A DNA stretch of 64,000 nt from Dipteris shenzhenensis (Eukaryota; Polypodiophyta; Polypodiopsida; Gleicheniales). Each line of letters starts with the position of its first letter. Position 1 is the stretch's first letter. The position numbers were made by a program, and so were the translations under genes. This document shows positions 22,093-32,101 of this stretch, one piece after another. The stretch lies in the NCBI GenBank assembly GCA_047967505.1, contig CM106539.1; one strand, written 5' to 3'. The notes below the pieces were generated by a model. That model worked only from the letters and a program-made list of their open reading frames with translations, did no database searches and had not been told where the DNA came from.

Positions 22093-23380
22093 TTACACGG
22101 AGACACACCAGAGCCCAGAGCATCCACTACCGATAGTCAGTGGCTACACATGGGAGTCAGCCTTCAGGGATGAGACGAGGGATACAGGAGGAGTTCGAGG
22201 ATCAGGCGGGGTCGCAGTATTGTACAGGTTTTCCCTCGTTGGAGGCATCTCCATTGAGAGGAAGGACGCACACTCCCGATTCATGTGGATTCGGATTCGA
22301 CGCACAGACACCTGTGACCTTTACAGCAATATGCTACTCCCGCCAGACACATCCCACTTCGCCAGAGTGGCACGAGAGGAGGGTGAGACATTGCCATATG
22401 CTCCCTTACATCAGGATATCCCAGACCTTTTAGCTCGTGGAAAAGTTCTCCTCGTTGGGGACTTCAACGCCAGGACAAGCACGCGCCAGGCACCACTCCT
22501 GGACTTCCGAGACGACTCTATCATGCTACGAGACATGGACCTAGACGGAGCAGGTATGACTAGGACCCCATCGGACCGACACGGGCCTGTTACACCATAT
22601 GGACACGCGCTCCTTGATCTGGGCAGGATGCATGATCTCATCATCTACAACGGGCTTGACCTATGGCCCTCCTCAGGTGGTTTTACTTGCTTCCCACACG
22701 GGGGGGCACTAGTGTAGTAGATAACATCGTGGGATTCCCTACCTTCACTTCATGTATCACCAACTTCACCGTAGCACCACTTTCTCCAGGAGCTGATCAC
22801 ACATACCTATTCTTCACTATCGCCACCCCACGCTTAGCCACACCACAGGCACCACATAGGAAGCACGACACCTACCATGACATACACTTTGATCATAGCC
22901 TCTCACCGGCCTACTTTGGACGCCTAAACAGATTCCTAACCTACATCGATCACATACCACTCATAGAGGACCGTGCTGTCTTGATTAGTCGCACACTCCA
23001 CGAGGCTGCCCTCCAAATCTTTCCCCACACCACACAGTCCACTAGACCACCACCTCTTGGTTCTGTACCTTGCAACAATTGGTACGATGCGGAGTGCAAG
23101 GCTTATCGCCGATAGCTTCGATTTGAAACCAGATGTCACCTCCTGAACACACCAGACACGGTATGCAAGTACCGACGTCTCGTACGTCGAAAGAAGCAAG
23201 CATTTCTTCGTCGAATTGAGGAGCTGTTGCTGCACATCTTGTACAGCAGTAATTTTTGGCGGAGATTCCTTGAGCGTAGGTCCCCATCACCCCTCATCGA
23301 CACGAGAGTTTGGCACACGTATGCACACCATCTTTATGATGTCCCACACCAGCCCACTCTAGATCTCATACACACCTCGC
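22088..23380 (+). pseudogene. LINE ORF2 endonuclease, remainder, and linker
   Basis: The sequence resumes with FYTETHQ, the second endonuclease block with its catalytic Glu. It continues through GGISIERKD and LLVGDFNARTS (the Asp/Asn block near 22450) to FTCFPHGG. A run of seven G near 22700 carries a one-base shift, after which the frame goes on as SVVDNIVGF and GADHTYLFF, the terminal His block (normally SDH). The frame stops at 23115. The linker toward the reverse transcriptase continues with stops to about 23400. In live LINEs this domain nicks the target DNA to prime reverse transcription. Confidence 0.85.
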
Positions 23381-23386
23381 CCCACG

Positions 23387-25443
23387 TTGTTCACTAGTAG
23401 GGGAGTCAAGGATGCGACATTGAAACTACACAATGGCCGAGCGAAGGATCACGAGGGGCTATGCACTGAGTTTATTGCATATGGGATCGACATGTTAGCC
23501 CCAATCCTAGCAAAGCTATTCAATGACGCTGTTTGCCTTGGCTTCCCTTGCACCTGGACACTCAACACCATCACCCCCATCCACAAGGCAGGGGGTCCCA
23601 TGGACCCGAGTAACTACAGGACTATCATGATTGGACATGTGATGTCCAAGATCTATGCAGCTGTATTGGATGCATTGGTCAGCTTGTTCGTAGAGATGAG
23701 AGTGCTCAGAGCAGAGGGTCATGACGGTTTCAAGCGAGACCATGGGACTATGGATAACATACTCACACTTAGGAGTGTCATTGAGGAGGCCAGATCACGG
23801 AAGGAGAGGGTATATTGTTGCTTTGTGGATTTCCGCAAAGCCTTTGACACAGTATCTCGAGCTCGTCTCATCACACGCCTACAGACATTGGGATTTGATC
23901 AGGAGATCATTTGGGCAGTCATGGCACTGTATGAGAGAGTCTCAAGCCGAGTTTGGATAGGCGCAGGTTGGACAGATGAGATCCTGAGTACCATAGGGGT
24001 CAAACAGGTTGTCCATTATCACCGACCTTGTTTGGCCTCTACATCGATGAGCTTGAGACTTTCATGGGGGCGTTCGGAGGGACCGGTTGCTCACTTGTTG
24101 GGATCATCATTAGGATTCTTCTTTATGCAGATGATGTGGCACTCTTGTCGTCCTCACCCGAGGGGCTCTAGCGACATCTGGATGCACTGCAGGCTTTTTG
24201 TTTATCCCATGATTTGGAGGTCAACCTTGGCAAGACCAAGGTCATGATCTTTAACACCTCTCGAGCAAACATGCAACGGAAGCAGGTTACTTTTACTTTC
24301 GGTGGGTCACCAGTTGAGATCGTATCCTCATAGACTTACTTAGTGGTCATCTTCTCCGGCCCGATCTTCACGATGAGACCAGCGATGCAGGCTAGACTGA
24401 GCAGGGGATATGCCTCATTGGCTCGGCTAGAGAGAGAATGCTTTCACTCCCACTTCCAAGACCCTTGGACCAAGGCTTTTCTCTTCGACTCCTTGGTCCG
24501 ACCAGCCGGTATGTATGGTTGCCCTTGTTGGGGGCCTGACATGTCAGAGCTAGAGTGGACATGGGTGGAGCGCCTGCAGATCCTCATGCTCTCACGGATG
24601 ATTCGGGGGAAACTGTCTGTACCACATCACATCATTTAGGTCGAGTTTGGTGCTTCTCCACTCCAGCTAGATGCAGCCTTTCAGACCATCACATATCTAC
24701 ACCGGGTTAGATCATATGGGGACTCCACATCAGGGAGACAGAGGTTGCCATGGTTGGCTCTCGATTCCTCCATGAGGTTGGCAGCAGAGGGAGACGAGCG
24801 ATGCCAGTATGCACAGACTCTCAAATGGTTTGTGAGACTAGGGTTCCACATCGATAGGATACCTCCTTTTCAGTACAGTTTAGATGCCCCTTCGGTACTC
24901 CCACCCACCATCCCGATTGGGCCACACACCAACCAGGTCATTCGAGAGGATCTCCTGCAGCTACACACCTTTAGGACCTGGTTGGAGCCGAGGGAGCTTC
25001 CAGTGAAGCTGAGTTTCTACAGAGATTATTGTCTTCGTATTTCGGAGGAGGGATTCATCACACCACCGGGGTACATTGAGCTTCATATGCCTCACTCACT
25101 ACGGATCTCCATCAGACAGTTTCGGGTATCATCACACCGCCTCCGCATAGAGAGTGGCAGAGGAGAGGGGATTCCTAGGGAGCATCGCTTATGCATATTG
25201 TGTGACTGTCAGGAGGTTGAGTTGGAGGAGCATTTTATTTTCAGGTGCCCAGTGTACTATGAGATTCGAGGTCGCTACCACTGCCTCTTCAGAGACGGCT
25301 CCGGGCTCCTTTCCAGATTCCTCGCCTACCCAGATCAGAGATGCCTCGCGGCCTTCATTCACGAGGGGGTCCGACATAGAGAGTACTTACTTAGGCGACG
25401 GGGCTTGGCCACATCATCAGACACCTCTCAGAGTAGGACATAA
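23387..25443 (+). pseudogene. LINE ORF2 reverse transcriptase and C-terminal zinc knuckle
   Basis: 23387-24000 encodes the fingers and palm: PCTWTLNTITPIHKAGGP, GHDGFKRDHGTMDNI and CCFVDFRKAFDTVSRA (motif A with catalytic Asp). A frameshift near 24010 disrupts GVKQGCPLSP. ILLYADDVALLSSSPEGL (motif C, both Asp present) is readable near 24117-24170 in another frame, and LEVNLGKTKVM follows. Stops occur near 24170, 24332 and 24638. The last frame (24745-25443) ends with CILCDCQEVELEEHFIFRC, the Cys/His knuckle typical of LINE ORF2 ends. Catalytic residues survive, but the ORF has several shifts and stops and cannot make a full protein. Confidence 0.9.
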
Positions 25444-25643
25444 CCATCATTCTCGGCTGCAGAGGGCCCGATGATTATGAGAGTGCTCATGAGCTTGCCC
25501 ATAGTTTTGAGCTCATGAACAAGGGTATGGGACCCAAGGCAGCCCTCGGCAAGAAGAGCTAGGACTCCACTACGCTTGGTGATGGGGGGAGCGGGAATAA
25601 ACCTAGGAACGGGCAGCCTAAGAAGAGTTGGACGACAAATTAG

Positions 25644-27180
25644 TAATGGCTGCAGCAGTTTCTTTGATTCAGCAACCTGAGCAACCTATGCCAAAGAGAA
25701 TCGGTGTTTCTATTGTCATGTGCAGAGGGCCACAAGAAGGAAGATTGCCCCCATTTCAACAAGCTTCACCTCCCATGAAGACAACATCCATGGTCATCAA
25801 GGAGATTTAAGATCAGCAAAAGGGGGAGCCTCACATTTCCCACCATGTTCGAGTTCTATGGCCAAATCGGTGGCCAGAAGATTCTCATCCTTGTAGATTC
25901 ACAAAAGCGGCTAAGCAGGCCAGGTTGACTCTTACCCCGTCTAATACCATTGCCTTGAATGGCGCATTCGTGGAACAATAGACGGAGAGCAACATGGAGG
26001 TCACTTCAGCCACTTTGAACGTGACTACCCGAACAAGGGCTTGGATCTCAAAATCCTAGGCCATGGGGATAAGTGCATTCCTTGGCTTCGGGAGACTCTT
26101 TCTCGACCTTTGATTTCAGCAATACAAATGTCTCTAGAGACCTACCGAGGTGGCGAAGTGTGTGTGGTCTATGCCAACTTGAGTGCAGCCACGCCAGTCA
26201 GGATCTCCCAGCAAGGCGCATTGTTACTGCAGTACTAGGATATATTTCTCATGTCGAGTCTCCCTCCATCCTTTCCACAGGTTTGGCTGGAGGATCATCG
26301 GATTGAGCTCATTCCTGGCTCATCACCTACGAGCAAGCACCCGTACCATCTCAGCAAGAAGATGGAGGAGTTGCTTGAGATACAATTAGAGGAGCTATGG
26401 CAGAGTGGTTTCATATGCCCTACTAATTCTCCATATGCAGCCCCAATCCTCTTTGTCAAGAAGAAGGATAGCGCTGCTAGGAAGTGCATTGATTACTGCA
26501 CACTTAATAAGTTGATAGTGAAGAGCCGCTTCTCCATGCCATGGATTAATTACATTTTGGATTGCTTGAATTGGGTCAAGATGTTCTCCAAGAACGATCT
26601 GAAGAGTGGATACCATCATATCCAGATTCATGTGCTAGATATTCTGAAGTCAGCCTTCCGCACAGAGAATGCACAATACGATTCGTTTTTTATGCCCTTG
26701 AAAGCCAATAAACACAGATGTGATGTGAGCTACAAAGAAGGGCAACGGGTTTATCTTCAGATCATGAAGGAGTGGCTGAAGCAGGTTGGAAGGAAGTGCC
26801 TGAAGTTCTCACATTGAAGCGTTGGTCCCTTTATATTCATTAAAGTTAGCAATGATGTGGCCATGAAGTTACAGTTACCTATGATATGGACCATGCATCC
26901 AGTATTCCATGTGTCATGGTAAGCCATATGTGGGTCCTACACTGATAGTGGTTTCAGATGTGGAGCATCCTGACATTGTTGATGAGGCAGAGGTGGTCGA
27001 GCCTGCAGAGTTTTTGCTTCATTGGTTTAAGAAGGGTACATGCAACCATGAAAGCTTGTACTGAGTGAAGGTCAAGCGCAAGGACTCCCACGAGGCACCG
27101 TGGATCAAAGAGGATTTTTTTACAGATTATCCCCAGCTCCTTTCAGCATATGAGAAGGCTTTTCACGTACCATAGCTCTA
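25644..27180 (+). mobile_element. Deletion derivative of a second Ty3 element
   Basis: Fragments occur in Ty3 order: a Gag knuckle near 25690-25770 (FYCHV, then GHKKEDCPHFNKLH) and a protease start near 25845-25900 (GQIGGQKILILVDS). The reverse transcriptase at about 26251-26700 has HRIELIPGSSPTSKHPYHLS, SPYAAPILFVKKKDSAARKC and FSKNDLKSGYHHIQIH, with Asn before the catalytic Asp. At about 26700 it passes without a stop into integrase C-terminal sequence (YKEGQRVYLQI), so the rest of the reverse transcriptase, RNase H and integrase core are missing. The GPF module (SVGPFIFIKVSNDVA) and a chromodomain-like end (HEAPWIKEDFFTDYPQL) follow. No LTR was identified. Confidence 0.85.
26251..26817 (+). 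pseudogene. Fused reverse-transcriptase to integrase-tail ORF
   Basis: This 188-codon frame joins the reverse transcriptase fingers and first palm block (to YDSFFMPL) directly to the region after the integrase core (KANKHRCDVSYKEGQRVYLQ). The join keeps the frame, which is why the ORF stays long. It lacks YxDD, RNase H and the DDE core and cannot be an active enzyme. Confidence 0.85.
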
Positions 27181-27204
27181 ATCTCAGCAGAAGGGATGTC
27201 ATGG

Positions 27205-27397
27205 GCATCTGAATCTACACAGAAAATAAAAGAGAAAATGAAAGAGAAGAAAAAAGAACAAAAGGAGACATCAAAGCAACACTTACGTTGCCATCAATGC
27301 CCAAGCATAAGCAGCTATACTGGGTTTCTAAAGACCCGCAAACCAAGCAAAAATAAACAAGCAAGTCAAGAAACAAGATCTTCCAAAAAACTGGTAC
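27205..27397 (-). repeat. Dispersed repeat, short copy (partner of 63671-63982)
   Basis: The reverse complement matches 63671-63982: TTTTTTGGAAG, TTGTTTCTTGACTTGCTTGT, GCGGGTCTTTAGAAACCCAG, TATGCTTGGGCATTGATG, CATTTTCTCTTTTATTTTCT. The other copy has about 90 extra bases after TTTATTTTTGCTT. No coding potential is shared. The family is unknown. Confidence 0.85.
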
Positions 27398-27500
27398 TCC
27401 ATTTTGTCCTGTATTTGTAAATCCATCTTTCAGAAGTTCCAACAGGAGGTCTTACAATTTTTAGGAAAGTAGAGAGCAAACTGCAACAAGCCTTGTTTTT

Positions 27501-27753
27501 GGACCAAAAGATTCACGAACTTGTGCTTGCTACTTACCCAACTGCTTACGGTCCTATGGCCTATTCCTGTTACAATTTAAGAAAACTAGCTACGGATTTT
27601 AACAAAAGTGTGCATTTGGATTGGGATTCTCAATTGGAATGCATGCTTTTGTTAAAATCCGTAACTAGTCTTCTTAACTTGTAGTGGGATTAGGCCGTAA
27701 GACAGTGAGTCGTTGGGTAAGTAGCAAGCACAATTCATGAATTCTTTTGGTCC
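27501..27753. mobile_element. Foldback MITE-like element, 253 bp
   Basis: The two halves are inverted copies of each other over nearly the whole length. The left end GGACCAAAAGATTCACGAA is matched by the right end TTCATGAATTCTTTTGGTCC. Internally CTTGCTACTTACCCAACT pairs with GTTGGGTAAGTAGCAAG, and CGGATTTTAACAAAAG pairs with CTTTTGTTAAAATCCG, around a loop of only a few bases near 27625. An RNA of it would form one long hairpin. I saw no convincing target duplication, so the superfamily is open. Confidence 0.85.
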
Positions 27754-27954
27754 GATATTTCATCGGAAAAACAAGTGTTGTTGCAATTTGTTCACTGCTT
27801 TTCTTGAGAACTGTGAGACCTTCTGTTGGCACTTTTGAAAGGATTTACAAACAGACGGATGAAAAGGAGTACCATAGAAAATGGAAGATAATTTACTCAA
27901 TGCATGCATCATGTCCCCATTTTAATTTAATGTGACATGATCAGGCTCAAAATT

Positions 27955-28870
27955 TGTGAAACATAAGCGAGAATGGCAAAGTTGGAAGACATGATTAAGC
28001 TCTTACATTTATATGTCAGTTGTTTGATTTAGTCATCACAATCGCCCCAGGGATTCGGGGTGGAATTTGGGGTGGATCTGGGCAACATCAAGGACAGCTC
28101 ACGATCCATAATCCGTGTAGTCTCAAGATTCTATAAACCGTTGATCAGGAGTGCATGGCGTGGCAACTCATCAAACACTAAAACTTGTGTGTTCTGCCAT
28201 AAAATTGTACTCTTAGAGAAGGTGGAGTGGAGACTTTCTCTCATATACTAAAGGTAGTTGTGCAGCACATTGATGGATGGCTTTTGCTTTCTTACATAAA
28301 TGGTCGATGGACTTTTTGCTTATAAAGCAAGGCAGCTAGGATATTGATGTTCTGTGGCTCAAATTGCATAGTTAGCAAAGGTGACACAGTAACCATGTCA
28401 AAACTCTCTAGCACTTTCCCAGAATGGTGGGAAGACATGTTTAATCAGGTTCGTTTTGGTTCTAATGTGAAGAGATTTATGCCCATTATTGTATGTGTGG
28501 ATAATTGTGGTGCGCGTACAACTCTTGCTTTGAGCTATGAGAGGGTAAAAATAGTCGAACTAGGCACAACATGAACACACAGATAAATTTCGTAAAACAT
28601 GAACGCACATATAAAACTCAAAAATGATAATTACTTGAGTAATCGTTTGCTGGGCTAATGCTATAGCTTTTTTATTTAATAGTAGGAGCTTTGTAAATGT
28701 AGACAGTAGCACACTTGACTCTGGTTTTCATGGCCTATCAAGGATAGCTGCTTGTTTTACAGGAAATTCTCAATGTGCTAGACTTTGGATATAGGACAAG
28801 AATGGAGGCAGCTTTGGTGGACAATTGATGTAGGCTTCCTTAGGTGGAAACAGGGCCATTTGCTAGAGAA
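27955..28870 (+). repeat. Dispersed repeat, copy B (partner of 11400-12168)
   Basis: Matches the reverse complement of 11400-12168 in the same order of blocks, with indels. It ends less than 100 bases before the open frame of the PPR gene, so the promoter and 5' untranslated region of that gene probably lie in repeat-derived sequence. Confidence 0.75.
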
Positions 28871-28966
28871 GGTACATAGCGCTTTGGTCAAAGGGCAGGG
28901 GCAGTAATACACATGCAAGGATTTTTTGTGTGACCTTTAGGGTTCTAAACAGTGGTTAATGTGCAG

Positions 28967-29256
28967 GTGATAGCCAGCAGAGCAATGTTGCTATTAGAAG
29001 TACTAGAAACAAAGGTGCGCTCTCACCTCTTTCAGGATCTCTCTGGTTTTTAGAGCCAAAGCAAACATGCAAAAATGTCCCTTGTGACAGAGTTTCTTCA
29101 TATCTCCATCGCTCTGAAAACAGCCAAGGAAGCTGTCCTCGTGACAAAGTCTTTTCTAGCTCTGAAAGCCAAACAGATCCTGCAAGAGTTGAGAATGCTT
29201 TCATACATGAGGAAACCGGTGTCTATCTGGGAAATCAGAGACAGCTGGAAAGAGTT
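28967..29256 (+). other. Probable N-terminal extension of the PPR gene
   Basis: The PPR frame stays open for 96 codons upstream of the ATG at 29257, back to a TAA at 28957-28959. The encoded residues are not repeat-like (DRVSSYLHRSENSQGSCPRD, VENAFIHEETGVYLGNQRQL). A GTGCAG that could be a splice acceptor ends at 28966. PPR proteins normally carry a targeting peptide before the first repeat, and the 29257 start leaves only about ten residues. An upstream exon with the real ATG is therefore likely. A separate short frame (29075-29272) overlaps but has no support. Confidence 0.5.
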
Positions 29257-31680
29257 ATGTATTTTGATATAAGGAAATTATGTGATGAGGGATGCTTGAG
29301 TGGGGCAGTTGCGGCCCTTCAGCTGATGAACGAGCTCGGATTTCCAACTTCTGCATTTATATTCTCCTGCATCTTGCAGAGATGTATGCACAAGGAAGAT
29401 CTGGTAGTAGGCAGGAAATTGCATTGTCTCACTGTAAGAAGTGGACTGGACCTGGATACCTATTTAGGAGGCTACCTGATCCGCATGTTTGGATTATGTG
29501 GGAGTATTTTGGAGGCAAAACAAACATTCAGCAAACTGCCAAGCCCAAATGTATATTCATGGAGTGCTATTATTTCTGTACATGCAAAGTTTGGAGATGA
29601 TGAGCAAGCTATCAGCTTGTATCAGGAAATGCTTAAGTCAAGTGTGAAACCTGATGAATACGTTTTTGTTGCAGTACTCAAAGCCTGTTCTAGCTTAGCA
29701 GCCTTGGGTAAAGGCATATTGATTCATGCTCAGACGGTTGAAAGTGGTGTGGCTTCAAATATTTGTATTGGCAATGCTCTCATTGACATGTATGCGAAGT
29801 GTGGCTGCCTTGAAGGTGCATGTTGGGTGTTTGACAGATTGCCAGAGCGAGATGTGGTGACCTGGAGTGCACTGATTGCAGGGTTGGCTCAAAATGGGCA
29901 TGAAGAGGAGGCTCTTCAAATTTTCCAGCAAATGCGACAAACACACATGGAACCAGAGAGGGTCACATTTGTTTGCATCCTGAAAGCTTGTTCAAGCCTT
30001 GCATCCCTGATGCAGGGCAAGCAGATCCATGCTCACATTGTTGAGTACGGTTTTGGGATGAACTTGGCTGTTTGCAACACACTGATCGACATGTATGTCA
30101 AATGTGGGAATCTGGATGATGCCTGCCGGGCATTTGACAGATTGTCAAAGCGAGACGTTGTGACATGGAGTGCCATGATTTCAGGATTTGCTGTATATGG
30201 GCATGGACAGGAAGCTCTCCATCATTTCATGAAAATGCAGCAGGAGGGCATATTACCAGACAACATCACATTTGTTTGTATCTTGAAAGCATGTTCCAAT
30301 TTGGCAGAACTTTCATATGGCAAGCACATTCATGCTGACATCACTCAAAGTGGTATTGAGGGACAACTTCTTGTTTGCAACTCCCTCATTAACATGTACA
30401 CTAAGTGCGGAAGCCTGGAGGATGCACGCAGGGTGTTTGACAGAACGCCAGAACGAGATGTAGTGACGTGGAGTGCACTGCTTTCTGGCTATGCTCAACA
30501 TGGTTATAGAGAGATGGCTTTTGGGATCTTTGAAAAAATGAAACAACAGGGATTGAAACCAAATCAGGTGACATTTGTCTGCATCCTGAAATCATGTTGC
30601 AGCGTAGCGGACCTAAAGCAAGGCAAGTCCATCCATGGTTGCATCATCCAGAGTGGTTTTGACTTCGATTTAGTTCTTGGGAGCACCCTAGTTGATGTAT
30701 ATGCCAAGTGTGGGAGCCTTGAAGATTCATCTAAAATATTCAACAGAATGCAAAAACGGGATGTTGTGACGTGGAGTGCAATGATAGCTTGCTTTGCACA
30801 GCATAGTGACTACAAGTCAGCCCTGCAGTATTTCGAGGGCATGCAACAGGAAGGTGTAAAGCCAGATGCTGTGACATTTGTTTCGCTGCTCTCAGCGTGC
30901 AGGCATGCAGCCCTGGTGGATGAAGGGCGCTATCACTTCAAGTCAATGCAGGAACATTATTCAATCATACCTTTGCTTGAACATTATAATTGTATGGTCG
31001 ATCTGTTTGGCCATACAGGATACTTGAAGGATGCCAAAGTGTTACTTGAAAGGATGCCATTTCAACCTAATGTTGCGGGGTGGATGTCTCTTCTTGGTCA
31101 CTGTAGAACACATTCTAATGTAGAACTTGGAAGACGTTGCTTTGATGAGGTGATCATGCTAGATCATCTTAACGCTTCTGGATATGTGCTCATGTCAAAC
31201 ATCTATGCTCATGCTGGCATGTGGGAGGCTGCTGAAAAGGTAGAAGAACTGAGAAGATGTGCAAATGCATGGAAGAAGCCAGGACAGGCCTCTATTGAGA
31301 TTGGTGGTAAGGTCCACGACTTTGTTGTGGGAGACAAAAACCACCCACAGAGTAAAGGTATTTATGCAAAGTTGAGAAGTTTAAGTAAGCGAATGAAGGA
31401 AGAGGGATACATACCGCGGCTGGACTTAGTGCTGCAGTCACTATCAGATACGGAGAAGGAGTATGCTCTATGCTCACATAGTGAGAAACTGGCCATAGCT
31501 TTTGGGCTTCTTTCTACATCACAAGGCACAACCATTCGGATAACAAAGAATCTTCGGGTATGTGTAGATTGCCACAATGCTACCAAAATTATATCCAAGA
31601 TCGAAAGTAGAGAGATCATAATTGCAGATGATTACTGCTTTCATCTTTTCAAAGATGGGACATGTACTTGTAAAGCTTAG
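29257..31680 (+). CDS. DYW-subgroup pentatricopeptide repeat protein (organelle RNA editing type)
   Basis: 807 codons without introns. Residues about 10-580 are PLS-type PPR repeats; the motif RDVVTWSALIAGLAQNG and its variants recur about every 100 residues, as do CNTLIDMYVKCGNLDDA-like blocks. E and E+ motifs follow (GWMSLLGHCRTHSNVELG, PGQASIEIGGKVHDFVVGD). The last 95 residues are a DYW deaminase domain with HSEKLA (HxE), CVDCH (CxxC) and a final CTC pair. PPR repeats read RNA bases and DYW domains convert C to U in chloroplast or mitochondrial transcripts. The protein ends GTCTCKA and lacks the usual last residues GDYW. This start is the first in-frame ATG, but the frame is open back to 28960, and a spliced upstream exon may supply the true N-terminus and targeting peptide. 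Confidence 0.95.
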   Translation: MYFDIRKLCDEGCLSGAVAALQLMNELGFPTSAFIFSCILQRCMHKEDLVVGRKLHCLTVRSGLDLDTYLGGYLIRMFGLCGSILEAKQTFSKLPSPNVYSWSAIISVHAKFGDDEQAISLYQEMLKSSVKPDEYVFVAVLKACSSLAALGKGILIHAQTVESGVASNICIGNALIDMYAKCGCLEGACWVFDRLPERDVVTWSALIAGLAQNGHEEEALQIFQQMRQTHMEPERVTFVCILKACSSLASLMQGKQIHAHIVEYGFGMNLAVCNTLIDMYVKCGNLDDACRAFDRLSKRDVVTWSAMISGFAVYGHGQEALHHFMKMQQEGILPDNITFVCILKACSNLAELSYGKHIHADITQSGIEGQLLVCNSLINMYTKCGSLEDARRVFDRTPERDVVTWSALLSGYAQHGYREMAFGIFEKMKQQGLKPNQVTFVCILKSCCSVADLKQGKSIHGCIIQSGFDFDLVLGSTLVDVYAKCGSLEDSSKIFNRMQKRDVVTWSAMIACFAQHSDYKSALQYFEGMQQEGVKPDAVTFVSLLSACRHAALVDEGRYHFKSMQEHYSIIPLLEHYNCMVDLFGHTGYLKDAKVLLERMPFQPNVAGWMSLLGHCRTHSNVELGRRCFDEVIMLDHLNASGYVLMSNIYAHAGMWEAAEKVEELRRCANAWKKPGQASIEIGGKVHDFVVGDKNHPQSKGIYAKLRSLSKRMKEEGYIPRLDLVLQSLSDTEKEYALCSHSEKLAIAFGLLSTSQGTTIRITKNLRVCVDCHNATKIISKIESREIIIADDYCFHLFKDGTCTCKA

Positions 31681-31769
31681 GATGTCGGACCAAGCCATCC
31701 CGGTACGATCTCTGTAACATATATATCTATATATCTGTGCTATGTATCATTAAGATCAAATTGTTTGTA

Positions 31770-32100
31770 GGCAAGTCCATTAAATTTAGTGTATTCTCAG
31801 AAGATTACTTGAAATGTGTACCTTATGATGGTTCAGTGTCTGTCATACTGTTAGGCCCATCAAATATCATCTTAGGTGCACCATGGCTTGCTGACCAACT
31901 TGCAGTCCCTTAATTGGAAAGAGTGCACCATTTCAGTACAACATACAGATAGAAGGCCCCAAGTGCTTTTTATGGTGCTTAACTTAAACTACCAGAAGTT
32001 AGTAATTGGTCTATTGATGATTGAGCAACAGCCACACAAGTTTGGATAGTTCTCAGACAGGCATCTTCAGCTTTTCCATTTGTTGCAAATTCAGAAGGGG
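31770..32100 (+). mobile_element. Ty3-type protease remnant and polypurine-like tract
   Basis: SNIILGAPWLADQLAV near 31860-31910 matches the ILG block at the end of retropepsins. NWKECTISVQHTDRRPQVLF follows after a one-base shift, which is the usual continuation. At 32093-32101 AGAAGGGGA precedes TGTTATGG, the layout of a polypurine tract and LTR start. If right, the next few hundred bases are LTR debris. Everything between is missing. Confidence 0.45.
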
Positions 32101-32101
32101 A

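Larger units (their letters stand above)
13258..25643 (+). mobile_element. Old LINE (non-LTR retrotransposon), split by a nested Ty3 element
   Basis: Left part 13258-14674 and right part 22088-25643 form one LINE of about 5 kb interrupted by a Ty3 element. It has an ORF1-type protein with a coiled coil. ORF2 has an apurinic endonuclease-like domain, a reverse transcriptase with FVDFRKAFDTV and LLYADDVALL motifs, and a C-terminal Cys/His knuckle. Joining the two flanks with one copy of the target duplication restores the endonuclease frame. Frameshifts and stops show that it is dead. The 3' end is indistinct: LINE-like sequence fades at about 25640, where a Ty3 fragment begins. No poly-A tail or target duplication was found. 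Confidence 0.9.

Noticed and set aside
29075-29272. 65-codon ORF overlapping the PPR start
   Set aside because: The PPR frame is open over the same bases and gives a plausible N-terminus; the short ORF has no domain.
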